Part shown: positions 21,234-32,062 of the stretch, piece by piece
How positions within the stretch are numbered: position 1 is the stretch's first letter
Layout of the letters: each line of letters starts with the position of its first letter
Assembly (NCBI GenBank): GCA_943736015.1
Contig: OX031058.1
Span: 16,641,001-16,705,000 of the forward strand
Length of the DNA stretch: 64,000 bases
Direction of reading: 5' to 3'
Origin: Tridacna crocea
Lineage: Eukaryota; Mollusca; Bivalvia; Cardiida; Cardiidae
The notes under the pieces: generated by a model
Told to the model about the DNA's origin: nothing
Seen by the model: only the letters and a program-made list of their open reading frames with translations
Databases searched by the model: none
Translations under genes and position numbers: made by a program

Positions 21234-21439
21234 TTAACCCATTACCACACAATCCCTACTTTTGATGCCCCTGAGAAAGAAGCCTTTAGAAAACTTGTAG
21301 CCAGCATTTTCTCCTTTTCCCACAATGTTTTCTACCATTAACAAAACAAATGTCAAATTTTCAGTCACTTCTATTTTGTGGTCTGCAAATGCTTTCAATT
21401 TGGACAAGCCTAAAATATTGTTGTTTGGTAATGAGTTAA
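21234..21439 (+). mobile_element. P1 MITE lacking its left palindrome arm
   Basis: TTAACCCATTACCACACAAT head to TTTAGAAAACTTGTAGCCAGC: the left arm is reduced to a few bases, the right arm is complete. Ends TTTGGTAATGAGTTAA. Confidence 0.88.
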
Positions 21440-21599
21440 TGGTTCTTCACTACCTTGGAGCTCAATGATGTTTATACTAAAAAAAATACTGATGATAATT
21501 TCCTTTGCAACCAGCGCAAATCAAGATCATGCTGTCCAAAGCATGCATCCTGATCCTTGAAATAAAATATCCTCTTTGCAGAGACAAAATTGCAATTAC

Positions 21600-21696
21600 T
21601 GAAGTCATGTTGCTGATTTGAGTCACCTTAATATGTTGTCGGCAAATGCTTCCAATTTGGACTAGTCTAAAATTATTTAATTTGGTAAGGAGTTAA
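21600..21696 (+). mobile_element. P1 MITE, tail third only
   Basis: TTTGAGTCACCTTAATATG, GGCAAATGCTTCCAATTTGG, TTTGGTAAGGAGTTAA. Confidence 0.65.
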
Positions 21697-21759
21697 TCCA
21701 TATTAAATTTCTCCAGATACTTCATACGTTGTTGGTTTGTAGTTCATCCCCCAAAAGGA

Positions 21760-21972
21760 TTAACTCTTTACCACACGACAAAATCATGGGCTTTTTCAAA
21801 TTGAAAGCATTTGCAAATACTAAAATGTGGCTCAAATGATGCAATTCATCTTTCAAGGTTTGGAAAGATTGCGGAAAAAGGTAACCAGCATTTTCTCCTC
21901 TTCCAAAAATTTTTACAAAATTTTTGGTTTCTCTGGATCGTTAAAGTTCAAGATTGTGCCCTAAAGAGTTAC
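21760..21972 (-). mobile_element. P1 MITE, short left arm
   Basis: TTAACTCTTTACCACACGAC start. The palindrome left arm stops early (GCGGAAAAAGGTAACCAGC). The right arm has drifted, and the end is CCCTAAAGAGTTAC. Confidence 0.8.
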
Positions 21973-22234
21973 GTACGAATTAGGAAAAAAAAAGTTGTCT
22001 TTGCTGTTGCAGTGCATCATTTCCATGTTCCTATGTTTCAATTAAGAGATTTTCCCTAATCTTTTTCAATCTTGACAGGTATGTTTATGCCAGAGATACT
22101 GGTTAATATCAAACTCTCCTGAAGATTCACCAAAAGGGACATAACCCAGACAACACAATGAAACCACTAGTTTCAAAATCTAAAACAAGGTTATGTTGAA
22201 AAGCTGTTGAAACCATCTACTATGGGTTGAATAC

Positions 22235-22463
22235 TTAACCCTTTACCCCATAAGGCATTTCTATGGTATCTCTGATTGACCCTAAATAATAGCAAGGACA
22301 AAGCCTTTTCTTATGTGTAAATGACACCTTTAGATAGTGTAGAAAACATTGTGGCAAAAGGTGAAATTGCTTCTGATGAGCAATTTCACCTTTTGCCACA
22401 ATGTTTTCCAAAGGCTCCTACAAGCAATGCATAGAAATAAGTATCTATGGAGTAAAGGGTTAA
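22235..22463 (+). mobile_element. P2 MITE, copy 1, intact
   Basis: 229 bp with TTAA at both ends: TTAACCCTTTACCCCATAAG on the left and TATGGAGTAAAGGGTTAA on the right. The inner left block GGCATTTCTATGGTATCTC pairs loosely with GAAATAAGTATCTATGG. The central palindrome has arms AAAACATTGTGGCAAAAGGT / ACCTTTTGCCACAATGTTTT with GAAATTGCTTCTGATGAGC at the middle. It shares only the outer arm bases and the end hexamer with P1. No coding capacity. Confidence 0.93.
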
Positions 22464-22890
22464 AAAAAGTCCTTAATAATATGGGAAAATGCACTGCAGC
22501 TCATGCCCTTTTCTATGCTTATTTCACTACGATGAAAGACCTATGAAAACCCCTTTTTGTGTTATTGTAGATCAAGATCAGACTGTGCAAGGTAAGTAAT
22601 GCAATACTTAAAGCTCTATGTCCAATAAAAATTGAAATATTCAGGCTAAAAACTGCTATATTCTTGATCTATGCTCTCTGCAAAAATTCAAATGTCCACA
22701 AGATACAGCTTTTTGACAAATGACAATCAAAGCACTGAAAGCACCAATAGCTGGGAGCAAGTGCAAAGTGCACATTTTATGCGTAAAGCAATTTACATTC
22801 AATCATGATCTTTCCAGTTAAATAGTAAAAGTAAAACAAAATTTAATGTGGATGCTAATACTCTGTTGCAGTTGTTTTAAGTTAGAATTG
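22464..22890. other. No gene recognised
   Basis: A short dispersed AGATCAAGATCAGACTGTGC motif lies near 22567. It recurs in part at 20466, 47011, 52051 and 63116 and may be a remnant of another repeat family. Confidence 0.4.
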
Positions 22891-22904
22891 TCAGTCAAAA
22901 AGCC

Positions 22905-23240
22905 GAGCATTTCTATCAAAAATATTTAGATGTTTACCTGTCTCTGATTTATGGGTTTCCTTATCAGACTTAACAACTAGCCCAAGTTTGAAGTGAATAT
23001 GATGGTTAGCAACTACTTCAAGGTTGAAGTAAATGTCTTTTGGCAATGGCAATAATGACAAAGATATTAGAAAATATAAAAACATTTGAACATACATAAT
23101 CAAAGTGAGGCATTTACAAATGTTTGAAAAATACTTTGATGGATGTCTGTCCCTTTTGAATGGGTTTCCTTTTTGATGTTTAACACCAGTTCCAGTTTGA
23201 AATTGATATCTTTAGTAAGGACAGAGATATTGTAGTCTTA
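22905..23240. repeat. Dispersed repeat (GATAGTTACCTG family), two adjacent copies
   Basis: Blocks of the form TTTACCTGTCTCTGATTTAT, GGGTTTCCTT..., AGTTTGAAGTGAATAT occur near 22930 and again near 23150. Similar blocks are at 26920 and 56740. Probably pieces of one invertebrate repeat. Confidence 0.5.
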
Positions 23241-23352
23241 TCTCTTGCAAAGCAAATTCCTATTTTCCCTTACACGAGTACGCTCAGGTTTTCCCCTATT
23301 CCATTGTCAGACGAGTAAAGTGTTGCTACAAGAGTTTACATAGTATCATGAA

Positions 23353-23400
23353 GTCCATTCCGGTCCAATCCAGTCTGTTCCTGTCCATTCCAGTATTTCC
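23353..23400. repeat. Degenerate CCATTCCNGTC minisatellite
   Basis: CCATTCCGGTCCAATCCAGT followed by similar units; about four. Confidence 0.6.
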
Positions 23401-23606
23401 ATACAACAATATGAACATTGACTCATCAACAACTGTCCTACTTGTACATGTATTACGGCTAACAAGGTAAAGGCTTTTGTCTGTTTGTATAATACATGGA
23501 AACACTAAACACACACCATACAAGACTTATCGATCATATGTCAATTTCACCACATTCCATCTTCATCCAAAGGTGTTCAAAGGTGTTCAAACAGCCACGA
23601 CCCAAG

Positions 23607-23836
23607 TTAACCCTTTACCCCATAAGGCATTTCTATGGTATCTCTAATTGACCCCAAATAACAGCAAGGATGAAGCTATTTTTTATGTGTATATGACACC
23701 TTTTGATAGCATAGAAAATATTGTGACAAAAAGGTGAAATTGCTCATCACGAGCAATTTCACCTTTTGCCACAATGTTTTCAAAAGGCTCTTACAAGCAA
23801 TGCGTAGAAATGAGTATCTATGGAGTAAAGGGTTAA
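23607..23836 (+). mobile_element. P2 MITE, copy 2, intact
   Basis: TTAACCCTTTACCCCATAAG to TATGGAGTAAAGGGTTAA. Palindrome centre TTGCTCATCACGAGCAA; one extra A in the left arm. Confidence 0.93.
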
Positions 23837-24736
23837 ACACGGATGTTGGCTGTATCATGTTCTGCATAAGTATTTGGTGAAATTATCAGAAAAAGCCCTT
23901 TATGTTTTAAGTGTTCTCATTTAAAATTCATCACGCCCGCAAATACTGTTTGAGACTTTTTCTTTGAATATACATTTTCTTTGGCATTCTCAGTTAATGT
24001 AGACACAGAGCCCTCTTTCCATTTCTATTTTGCATAACAGATGAATAATTGGTAAGGTGTAAGGTGGTTTTGAGGGGTGTATCATTTCAAGCCAGTAAGA
24101 AAAGGCAGTTGCAGTTCCAGCACACCAGAGACAGCGAAAAGTGCGCATTTATGCACAATGTTGAAAGTGGTTGCAGCTTTCATGCACAAGTCTGAAATGT
24201 GGTACTAAGGCTAGGTGTCTCTGAAGTTCAAATTTGGTCTTGGACTGGAGAAAAACTTTGTGAGAAAAAAAAAATAATGCTAGTAAGCAGTCTTTTCTCC
24301 CTGATCTAAAATGTTTCCTAGCTATAAGGTTAGTACAAGAAATTAAACAGTTTAGATGGGTTGAGGAGGGTTAGCTTCTCCAAGTCCTCTGTATCCAAGC
24401 TCTCTAATGCTAGTTTTTCATCCATCTTTTTTAGGTTTTCAAGGTATCTTAAATGTAAAGTCTTCCAAGACTATCTTGTGTTTTAATCAACCCTGATGAA
24501 TAAAGCTTTTGGTCAGAAAAACAAAACAAAACAGAAACAACATGGGCATTAAGCCTTTTCTGTTCTTTTCAGAAAGTTTCCTACCATTTCATGGCAAATC
24601 ATTTAAGCTATCCTGAATTATATTTTGTAAACTGTGAACACAAATCAATCTAAAATTTTGTTACAGAGTAAATAGGCATACCATATTTTCTCTTTTGAAA
24701 GCCCCAAGATGTGCAGTATTTTCCAACAAGGGGTGA
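23837..24736. other. No gene; faint P1 traces
   Basis: Old P1 remnants are suggested at 24240-24325 (AAAAACTTTGTGAG ... GTCTTTTCTCC) and 24556-24672 (TTTCCTACC ... CAATCTAAAATTTTG). Confidence 0.4.
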
Positions 24737-24965
24737 TTAACCCATTACCAAACGACAATATTTTAGACTGGTCCAAATTGAAAGCATTTGCAGACGACAA
24801 AATAAAAGTGACTGAGAATTTGAAATTTGTTTTGTGAAGGGTAGAAAACATTGTGGGAAAAGGAGAAAATGCTGGTTACCAGCATTTTCTCCTTTTCCCA
24901 CAATGTTTTCTAAAGGCTTCTTTTTCTGGGGCGTCAAAAGTAGGGATTGTGTGGTAATGGGTTAA
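24737..24965 (-). mobile_element. P1 MITE, intact
   Basis: TTAACCCATTACCAAACGAC to GTGTGGTAATGGGTTAA. Perfect 65-bp palindrome. Confidence 0.97.
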
Positions 24966-25776
24966 TAATGTCAAACAAAGCTAGATCTATAGCCATTTCA
25001 AAAAAGCCTAGTTATAGTGCAAGATATCAATTTTATTGCTACTCATGATTCATTAGCCGTCCAAATTGCATTAATGATTAACATGTGACACTGGTCTCTG
25101 ATACTTTAATTTTCTTAAAGTTTTTCCAATTTATTTGTTGAACTTTATGTTACAGAAATTTAATCTATTATTTGAGGTATATGTATATTCTGAAAGCCAG
25201 GTGTGACACTGATTTGCAAAGTAATTAGGTTAATTTCAATGCTGTAAGTATATTCTAACTGAATTATATCTAACTTTTATCAAAGCATAGGCTGTCCAGC
25301 ACACCCATTTTCAGTATGAAGCAAAGCTGAGGGAGTGTTAATTGGGGGGAGCATCTATACGGTACTATATGGTAGTATAGCTATGAGGTATTAACTTTAA
25401 TCCTACCCATGTTCTAGGATGAGGTAATATCCAAAATTGCTTACACTTGCATATGGAAAACTGCACAACTGTTCTTTGATAAAAGTCACTAATGAATCAA
25501 GTTGGTATTGATTAGTGCAAGTATTTCCTACCTTTGAGCAAGATTGCTTTCCTTAATTTGATATAAAATCTCTACAAAGAACATTCATCCTTTCCACCTC
25601 CATGGTTGCATGCAGGCTTCAGTTTGCATTTCTCAACAGAATAGATGAAGATCAAACTGCACAGAGCATTACAGTCATCCTGGATCTAATAATAAATAGC
25701 TGATTCTTACAAAATCCCTACAGTCTTTCAGTGATACCAAACAATAAAAGTCTAGAAAGTTTTTTGGTACAACCAA
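24966..25776. other. MITE-free 0.8 kb, possible regulatory island
   Basis: Contains AGGTGTGA (T-box-like core), ATTTGCAAAGTAATTAGG (octamer- and homeodomain-like) and TATCAAAG within 25197-25285. Not repeated elsewhere in the window. Function is inference only. Confidence 0.3.
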
Positions 25777-26000
25777 TTAACCCATTACCACACAATCCCT
25801 ACTTTTGAAGCTTCTGAGAAAGAAGCCTTTAGAAAACATTGTGGGAAAAGGAGAAAATGCTGGTAACCAGCATTTTCTCCTTTTCCCACAATGTTTTCTA
25901 TCCTTCACAAAACAAATTACAAATTTTCAGTCACATTTGTCATCTGCAAATGCTTTCAATTTGGACATGCCAAAAATTGTGTTGTGTGGTACTGAGTTAA
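25777..26000 (+). mobile_element. P1 MITE, intact
   Basis: TTAACCCATTACCACACAAT to GTGTGGTACTGAGTTAA, perfect palindrome. Confidence 0.95.
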
Positions 26001-26159
26001 GTGAAGCCGAAATGTGATTGTAATTGTCTCAAAGTGTAGAAAACTTTGTAAGAAAAGGAGAAAGTGCTGGTTACCAATGTTTTCTCTTTTTCAACAAGAC
26101 TTTCAAAAAGCTGTTCCCTCAGGGTTGTCAAAACTTTGGATTGTGTGGAAAAGAGTTAA
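25997..26159 (-). mobile_element. P1 MITE, left tail and right-arm core lost
   Basis: Joins the TTAA of the previous copy. GTAGAAAACTTTGTAAGAAAAG on the left in part, centre GGTTACCAATG (arm shortened), ends GTGTGGAAAAGAGTTAA. Confidence 0.75.
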
Positions 26160-26185
26160 AATGCAGTGGATTTACAGTCTATAGC

Positions 26186-26414
26186 TTAACCCTTTACCAA
26201 ATGACAAAAATTTAGCCCTGTCCAAATTGAAAGCATTTGCAGACAACAATTTCAATGTGGCTCAAATGGTGCACCTGTTTATTGATAGGGCAGAAAACAT
26301 TGTGGGAAAAGGAGAAAATGCTGGTAACCAGCATTTTCTTCTTTTCCCATAATGTTTTCGAAAGGCTTCTTTCCAAAGGTCGTCAAAATTCGTCATTGTG
26401 TAGTAAAGGGTTAA
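26186..26414 (-). mobile_element. P1 MITE, intact
   Basis: TTAACCCTTTACCAAATGAC to GTGTAGTAAAGGGTTAA. The palindrome has unmatched changes only at CTTCTTTTCCCATAATG on the right. Centre base A although the tail is on the left, so the centre is flipped relative to most copies. Confidence 0.93.
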
Positions 26415-26443
26415 AAATGTATTCAACCAACACAGAAAAGAGT

Positions 26444-26698
26444 TTTACCCTTTACCACACAATCCTGAGTTTTAGAGACCCTAAGGAAGAAAGCTTTAGA
26501 AAAGACTGTAAAGAAAGGGTAAAATGCTGGTTACCCAACATTTTCTCCTTTTCGCACGATGTTTTCTTTTATTTCATGGGTAAATTGGTTCAAGTTTGTA
26601 GTCTGCAAATGCTTTGGATTCGGACAAATTTTTCATGTTATTTTGCAAATGGTTTTAACTGGACAAGTCTAAATGTATGTTATTTGGTAAGGAGTTAA
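26444..26698 (+). mobile_element. P1 MITE, full length, diverged
   Basis: TTTACCCTTTACCACACAAT start, palindrome with AGAAAGGGTAAAATGC / CTCCTTTTCGCACG, repeated tail block near 26600-26660, end TTTGGTAAGGAGTTAA. Confidence 0.82.
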
Positions 26699-27334
26699 CT
26701 CTTTTCAAAACACTTGTTGGTCCTTCTTAACCAAAACTAACTCCAGACAACCAATGTAAAATTGGTGTAAATGAACTTATTTTTCTAGGAAAAAAAAAAC
26801 ATAGTAGAAAAAGGAAACAAGAGCTTGGTATGCCATTGCTGATGCTCAGCTAACACTTTTCTGGTTTTCAGAGATAATTCTATAAAAAAAGGGGCATAAC
26901 TCTATCAAAAATGTGCTGATGGTTACCTACTCTTGCTGTATATATTCCCCTATTGATTTTAACAACTTGTCTAAGTTTGAAGAAAATATCTTCAATAACA
27001 ATGTAGATATGAAATGTCAAAAGTTTTCAAACAACATTGCAGAGGACGATGCATTTTATGGCTATGACAATACCTGATGTATTCTTCAAAAAACAGCCAA
27101 ACTCAAATTGCCATTTACCACTATTTCATCCTTTTCCTATGGCCTGCAAGTTTTCAAAAAGCTTTCTTTTCCAAGCTTGTCCAAACTCAAGAGAGTGTGG
27201 TAGTGGATACAGTGCACAGTTTAGGACTTAAAGTGAAAAATTGAAGTAATTTTGTGCAAATCTCATTCAATTATCCATCACTCATAACACTGAATCAAAT
27301 AATTCTTTATGCCTTTACCACTCTATTCAACGTT
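26699..27334. other. Dispersed repeat and weak P1 traces
   Basis: GGGGCATAACTC and the AGTTTGAAGAAAATATC block (26880-27000) belong to the repeat also seen at 22930 and 56740. A half P1 trace lies at 27125-27210 (CAAGTTTTCAAAAAGC ... GTGTGGTAGTGG). Confidence 0.45.
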
Positions 27335-27563
27335 TTAACCCATTACCACACAATCCCTACTTTTGACGCCCCTGAGAAAGAAGCCTTTTGAAAACACTAT
27401 GGGAAAAGGAGAAAATGCTGGTAACCAGCATTTTCTCCTTTTCCCACAGTGTTTTCTACCCTTCCCAGAACAAATTTCAATTTTTTAGTCAGCTTTATTT
27501 TGTCGTCTGCATATGCTTCCAATTTGGACCAGTCTAAATTTTTCTCGTGTGGTAAAGAGTTAA
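27335..27563 (+). mobile_element. P1 MITE, intact
   Basis: TTAACCCATTACCACACAAT to GTGTGGTAAAGAGTTAA. Mirrored change AAAACACT / AGTGTTTT in the two arms, with one unmatched base (CTATGGG). Confidence 0.95.
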
Positions 27564-27804
27564 TACCACAGATCCCAGAAAAGATGGCTTTAGAGAACTC
27601 CCTGGGAAAAGAAATGCTGCTAACCAGTTTTTTTCCCTATTCCCACAATATTGTATACCTTTCCGAATAAACTCAGCCTTGAGTCAATTTATCATCAAGA
27701 AATATATCGGATATGAACAAGAAGTTTTTCCTTTTCCCACAATGTTTTCAAGGCCTTCTTCTTCTGGGTCATTAAAAACTCGGTATTGTGTAGGAAAGGG
27801 TTAA
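27560..27804. mobile_element. Chimeric P1 with two head ends
   Basis: The left half reads head to tail (ACCACAGATCCCAGAAAAG, CCTGGGAAAAG). From about 27727 it switches to a right arm and head in the other direction (CCTTTTCCCACAATG, GGTATTGTGTAGGAAAGGGTTAA in two parts). Both ends are thus head ends. Confidence 0.7.
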
Positions 27805-27997
27805 TGACCCTAATATACTCAAAGGGGCAGTTGTGTTATGGTCCCAAGAGAAACCCCATTAAACTTTACTGTTGCTAATAAAACACTGGAAGCTAATACC
27901 CTGAAGATTTTCAACCTAGTTGATTGTCAATGAAGCCTTGACTGAAATCTGCAATAAACCCCAGGGCCAAAGATGAAAGCGAAGGAAAGTTTGGTCA

Positions 27998-28190
27998 GTT
28001 CTTTACAAGAGCCAGGCTGAATAATTCTAGACTCAACTAATTTAAAAGCATCTACAGAAAAAAACGAGATTAGGTAAAAAACTATGGAAACTGCCATAGA
28101 TAGGCTAGGAAACACTGTTGGAATAGGAGAAAATGCTGCTTACCAACATTTTTTCTTTTTCCAAAAATGTTTTAAAAAAGCAAATACAAT
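27998..28190 (-). mobile_element. P1 MITE remnant
   Basis: GTTCTTTACAAGAGCCAGG, TTCTAGACTCAACTAATTTAAAAGC (in parts), palindrome ACACTGTTGGAATAGGAG with a drifted right arm. A possible far end TGGGTTAA lies at 28291-28298. Confidence 0.55.
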
Positions 28191-28439
28191 TTAAAAAAAA
28201 AAAATAGTAGTTTTAAAAACAAAATGGCCATTGGCTCACAAGAGCTTTACAAAGCGGTGCATATACGCACGAAAGGGTTTGTCAGTGAAATGGGTTAAAA
28301 TCTAGATTGCCTGCAGATATCCAAACTTTAAAAAAAAAGCAAAGGCACAACAGTACTTAACACATCATAGAGATTCATTGTAGTAAGTTTGAATTTATTC
28401 AAAAGAAAACTGTAGTTGGAATTGTGCACACAAGAAATT

Positions 28440-28745
28440 GCTATGGAGGGACAGACTAACAGATACATGCCAAGCTTGGTAGCTCTAGGCCTTATGGTTT
28501 CAGACACAAAGATTTCAAAGATTTACAATATTTTCATTTTTGTTGCCATGGCAACAACAGTCTGAAGGAGCCACAATCTAACAAGAAGAGGATCAAAACA
28601 GGATAATTTCTGTGAAGTTTCATCAAAATTGGATGGGTAGTTTCAGCAAAGATGTTTGAAATAAAACTTAACACACACACGCACAGGTAGACAACGAACA
28701 CAGGGCCATGAAATAAGCTTGCTGACTACTTACTTGTGCTAGTGA
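28440..28745. repeat. Pearl-like repeat 2, short copy
   Basis: Shares with 51100-51625: GATACATGCCAA, GTTGCCATGGCAAC, TTTCATCAAAATTGGATGGG, GATGTTTGAAATAAAA, a CACACACACGCAC tract and GGGCCATGAAATAAGC. This copy lacks the tandem core. Confidence 0.75.
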
Positions 28746-29249
28746 AGGTAAAAACCAAGCAATTCGAGTTTCAGCTCTAGCTGATAATGAGCCTCACTGT
28801 CTGCAAATGCTAGGTAACTTGTACTCAATCCTCTTTGCGGAAGACCAGAAATGCCTTTTAAACTGCATTTTTATCCTTTCAAAAGCAAATTCTGCCTTTG
28901 GAGCCTCATATAATTTGTGTTCTTAATTGTTTTGTATGAGAAGAAGTCTAGATGGTGAAGAATTCATGTTACCCCCATGTTCTATGATGCATGCAGTAAG
29001 GATTGTTTTATTTGTTTAATTAGGGATATTTTGTTTGTTTGTTTATTTATTCAATGTCTGGAGCTTTCAATAAAGGCTAATGAACATTCCAGAGGGGTTT
29101 CTAACTGACACCAGGGTAACATACTTTATACAATGGGTCACAGTCATTTAACCTTTGACCTCTACTAATGTTTTCAACAAATAATTCAATTTAGTTTGAA
29201 GGGACAAAAAGAAAACAATTAGAAAAATGCACTTGGTGTGAAACAACAA
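28746..29249. other. MITE-free stretch, possible regulatory island
   Basis: 29005-29090 holds TTTAATTAGG, TGTTTGTTTGTTTATTTATT, CAATAAAG and ACATTCCAG, a dense set of homeodomain-, forkhead-, caudal- and TEAD-like cores. No gene seen. Confidence 0.3.
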
Positions 29250-29395
29250 TGAGGTAACCAGCATTTAGCCTTTTCCTACACAGTTTTCTATCCTACTGAG
29301 GACAAATTTTGACATTTTGAGCTAGCTCTAATTTGTCGTCTGCAAATGCGTTCAAATGGTCTAGTCTAAAACTTTGTTGTTTGGTAAAGAGTCAA
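29250..29395 (+). mobile_element. P1 MITE, right half
   Basis: Starts at GAGGTAACCAGCATTTAGCC and ends TTTGGTAAAGAGTCAA. Left half missing. Confidence 0.75.
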
Positions 29396-29713
29396 GACAA
29401 TTTTTATCTCATTGCTTCAGCCAGATTCAAATTGTTGTCTGCAAATGCTTTAAGTCTTTACCACACAACCCCAACATTAATGACCCTGAGAAAGAAGCCT
29501 TTTGAAAACATTGTAGGAAAAGGAGAAAATGTTGGTAACCACCATTTTCTCCTTTACCCACAATGTTTTCTACTCTATCAAAGAAAGATTGCACCACTTG
29601 AGCCACACTGAAATTATTGTCTGCAAGTGCTTTCAATTTGGACAAGTCTAAAATTTTGTTGTTTGGTGTTAACTTGGGATAAGCTTAAATTTTGCTGTCT
29701 GTTATGGAATTAA
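29396..29713 (+). mobile_element. Older P1 tail split by the copy at 29450
   Basis: CAGCCAGATTCAAATTGTTG, TCTGCAAATGCTTTAA stops at the inserted copy and resumes after it as TTAACTTGGGATAAGC, ending GTTATGGAATTAA. Without the insert it reads as a P1 tail in which GCTTTCAATTTGG has become GCTTTAACTTGG. Confidence 0.75.
29450..29672 (+). mobile_element. P1 MITE, intact, nested
   Basis: TTAAGTCTTTACCACACAAC to GTTTGGTGTTAA. Mirrored change near the centre (TGTTGGTAACCACCA is close to but not fully paired); GTAGGAAAAGG is unmatched. Confidence 0.9.
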
Positions 29714-29742
29714 TTCATTGCAGCTCACTGAGCACTATTAAC

Positions 29743-30960
29743 GGGTCCGACGAATCACCGAAATACCACCGAAACACCGAAATACCCCATATTTTTACAA
29801 TGAAGTCATATAATTAACATAAGTGCTAAAATGTCGGGGGGGGGGGGGGGGGGGGGGGGGGGGTTTGTTTTGTTTTTAACACAAAATTATGTATATATTG
29901 ATGAAAGGTAGTTAGTTTAAAACAAAATGACAAAATAACAACATACCATTGACGTCTGCCGTAATGGATGTTCACCGAAATACGAGCCCGTTGTCCACCG
30001 TAATACCCACATGACGTAATAAAATGCGTCACCTTGTAGATGTTTTACAGGGTTGTTTTGTCAGATATATATCTATAAATATGCTCGGAAAAAATGGTTT
30101 TCTTTCCTGATATTTGGAGAATGAAATTAAAAATTAACGGATCTAGAAAGACAACTGGCAGCCATTTTGAATCGGGTACACATGTTACCCGGCCTTTATT
30201 TGTAGACCTGTCTGTCTAAATTCCACGTCTACTGACGATAAATCAAATATCGATTTTGATCTAAATAATATAGATTTAATTGCAGTTCGTCCCCATAGGT
30301 TCGTAAACGTAGTAGAAAAAGCAGAAAATGTCAAATGCGACACGCACGTGACGATGGATAAATCACGCAATGCTAATTTAGGTACATTTACTTCGTTCGC
30401 AAATGGAACGCACTTTCATACTTTGTGTTTATGATTTAAAGAAATGAAATATCTGATGACTCCAAAGTTTGTTTTTTGTGTAATAAAGGTCAGGTATTTC
30501 GGTATGTCAGGACTTGACAGGCGAGTATTTCGGTGATTGTTCTTCACGTGAATCAATGATCAATGTATACTAACGACATTTTTCTGCAATCTTGTACATT
30601 AATCTTCTCTATAGTGATCATTACTTTAACTAATCGTTTTTTATGTGAAAAAGAGCCAAATCTTGCATTTAATCCCTAAATCAACAAATATTTAACTGCC
30701 TCGAGCGGGTATTTCGGTGGACTTACATGTATACGCCTGTCTCGGTGCATTGTTTACGTCGAGCCCCAATGATAGATTGTTATTTTGTCATTATGATTTT
30801 AACTAACAGCCCTTCATCTCTATTGACATTATTTTGGTCAAATTCCACAAAAAAAGATAAATCCGTTGTACTTCAATAATAATCATAACACAGTAATAAA
30901 AAAATAGGGGTATTTCGGTGTTTCGGTGGTATTTCGGTATTTCGGTGATTCGTCGGACCG
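29743..30960. mobile_element. 1.2-kb hAT-like element with repeat-built ends
   Basis: Exact 8-bp duplication CTATTAAC at 29735-29742 and 30961-30968. The ends are inverted: GGGTCCGACGAATCACCG on the left (29743-29788) and its complement on the right (30907-30960), which has one extra 8-bp ACCGAAAT unit. CACCGAAATAC-type units recur inside, as CACCGAAATAC or CACCGTAATACC in the left half (29973, 29996) and as GTATTTCGGTG in the right half (30494, 30525, 30709), always pointing inward; they look like transposase-binding subterminal repeats. Contains a 28-G run. No transposase frame. Confidence 0.9.
29836..29863. repeat. Poly-G run, 28 bases
   Basis: Uninterrupted G run inside the element at 29743. 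The length may be an assembly estimate. Confidence 0.95.
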
Positions 30961-31288
30961 CTATTAACACATTCCTAAAATAAAACCATAAGCAATACCA
31001 CTACCCAGTTAAGGACACAGCCATTCTGACATGAAACTATCAGTGGGGATGCAAGACAAATGGCCAAATAATATCCCCTTTTTGGTGTCTGCATTGAGAG
31101 GGAGGGAAAAAAAGGGGAGCAACTAAATCATAAATAATAATAGAGCCCAAAGACATTGATATACATCCCAGACAGACTGGCCAATGGTTTCCATCATGAA
31201 AACAACCCCCTGTGTATTCTAAAATGGATAGGCCCTGGTCTCAGCACTTTGCATCATGATTCCGCAGCTTCTTCCTTGGTCTGCAACA

Positions 31289-31517
31289 TTAACTCATTAC
31301 CAAACGACAAAATTTTAGGTTGGTCCAAAATGATAGCATTTGCAGACGGCACAGTAAAAGTGACTGAAAATTTGAAATTTGTTTTGTGAAGGGTAGAAAA
31401 CATTGTGGGAAAGGGAGAAAATGCTGGTTACCAGCATTTTCTCCTTTTCCCACTATGTTTTCTACAGGCTTCTTTGTCAGGGTCGTCAAAAGTAGGAATT
31501 GTGTGGTAATGGGTTAA
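31289..31517 (-). mobile_element. P1 MITE, intact
   Basis: TTAACTCATTACCAAACGAC to GTGTGGTAATGGGTTAA. One mismatch in each arm (AAAGGGAG; CCCACTATG). Confidence 0.95.
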
Positions 31518-31742
31518 CTCTTTACCAAATGACAAATTTTTGGATTGGACCAAAATCAAAGCACCTCCAGATAACAAATTAAATCTTGGTAACATGATGA
31601 TTTCTAACTTTGATAAGGTTGTAAATACTGTGGGAAAAGGAGAATATGCTGGATACCAGCAATTTCTCTTTTTTCCCCCAATGTTTCCTTAGGCTTCTTT
31701 CTCAGGGTCATTAAAAGTCGGGATTGTGTGTTAAAAAGTTAA
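31514..31742 (-). mobile_element. P1 MITE, full length, sharing TTAA
   Basis: TTAACTCTTTACCAAATGAC to GTGTGTTAAAAAGTTAA. Palindrome moderately drifted (GAGAATATGCTGGATACC). Confidence 0.88.
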
Positions 31743-31834
31743 ACATGTCCTCATGCCAGCGTGAAAATGTAAGCAGTAATTGCTGTTTCCTGATGAAGTC
31801 TTTACCAGGCTACAGAATTTCATCCTTGTCCGAA

Positions 31835-32055
31835 ACAAACCCTTTTCAAAACAATGTTGAGTTTCAACCACCCAAAAGAAGATAGCATTCAAAAATATAT
31901 GGGAAAAAGGTGAAAATAGTGGTAACCACCATTTTCTCCTTTTCCCACATTTTCTTCCTATCTATTACAACCTGAAAATTTGTGAGTGACTTACATTTAT
32001 TCATCTGGTAAGCTTTCAGTTTTTGAAGGCCTAAAATTCTGTCTTTAAATATGGA
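31835..32055 (+). mobile_element. P1 MITE remnant
   Basis: AACCCTTTTCAAAACAATG head. Palindrome with a mirrored centre (AGTGGTAACCACC) and arm AAAAAGGTGAAAAT. Tail GTTTTTGAAGGCCTAAAATT. Confidence 0.7.
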
Positions 32056-32062
32056 GGTCAAC

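Noticed and set aside
29836-29863. Poly-G as a functional G-quadruplex
   Set aside because: A plain homopolymer in a transposon; length is prone to assembly error and nothing ties it to a function.
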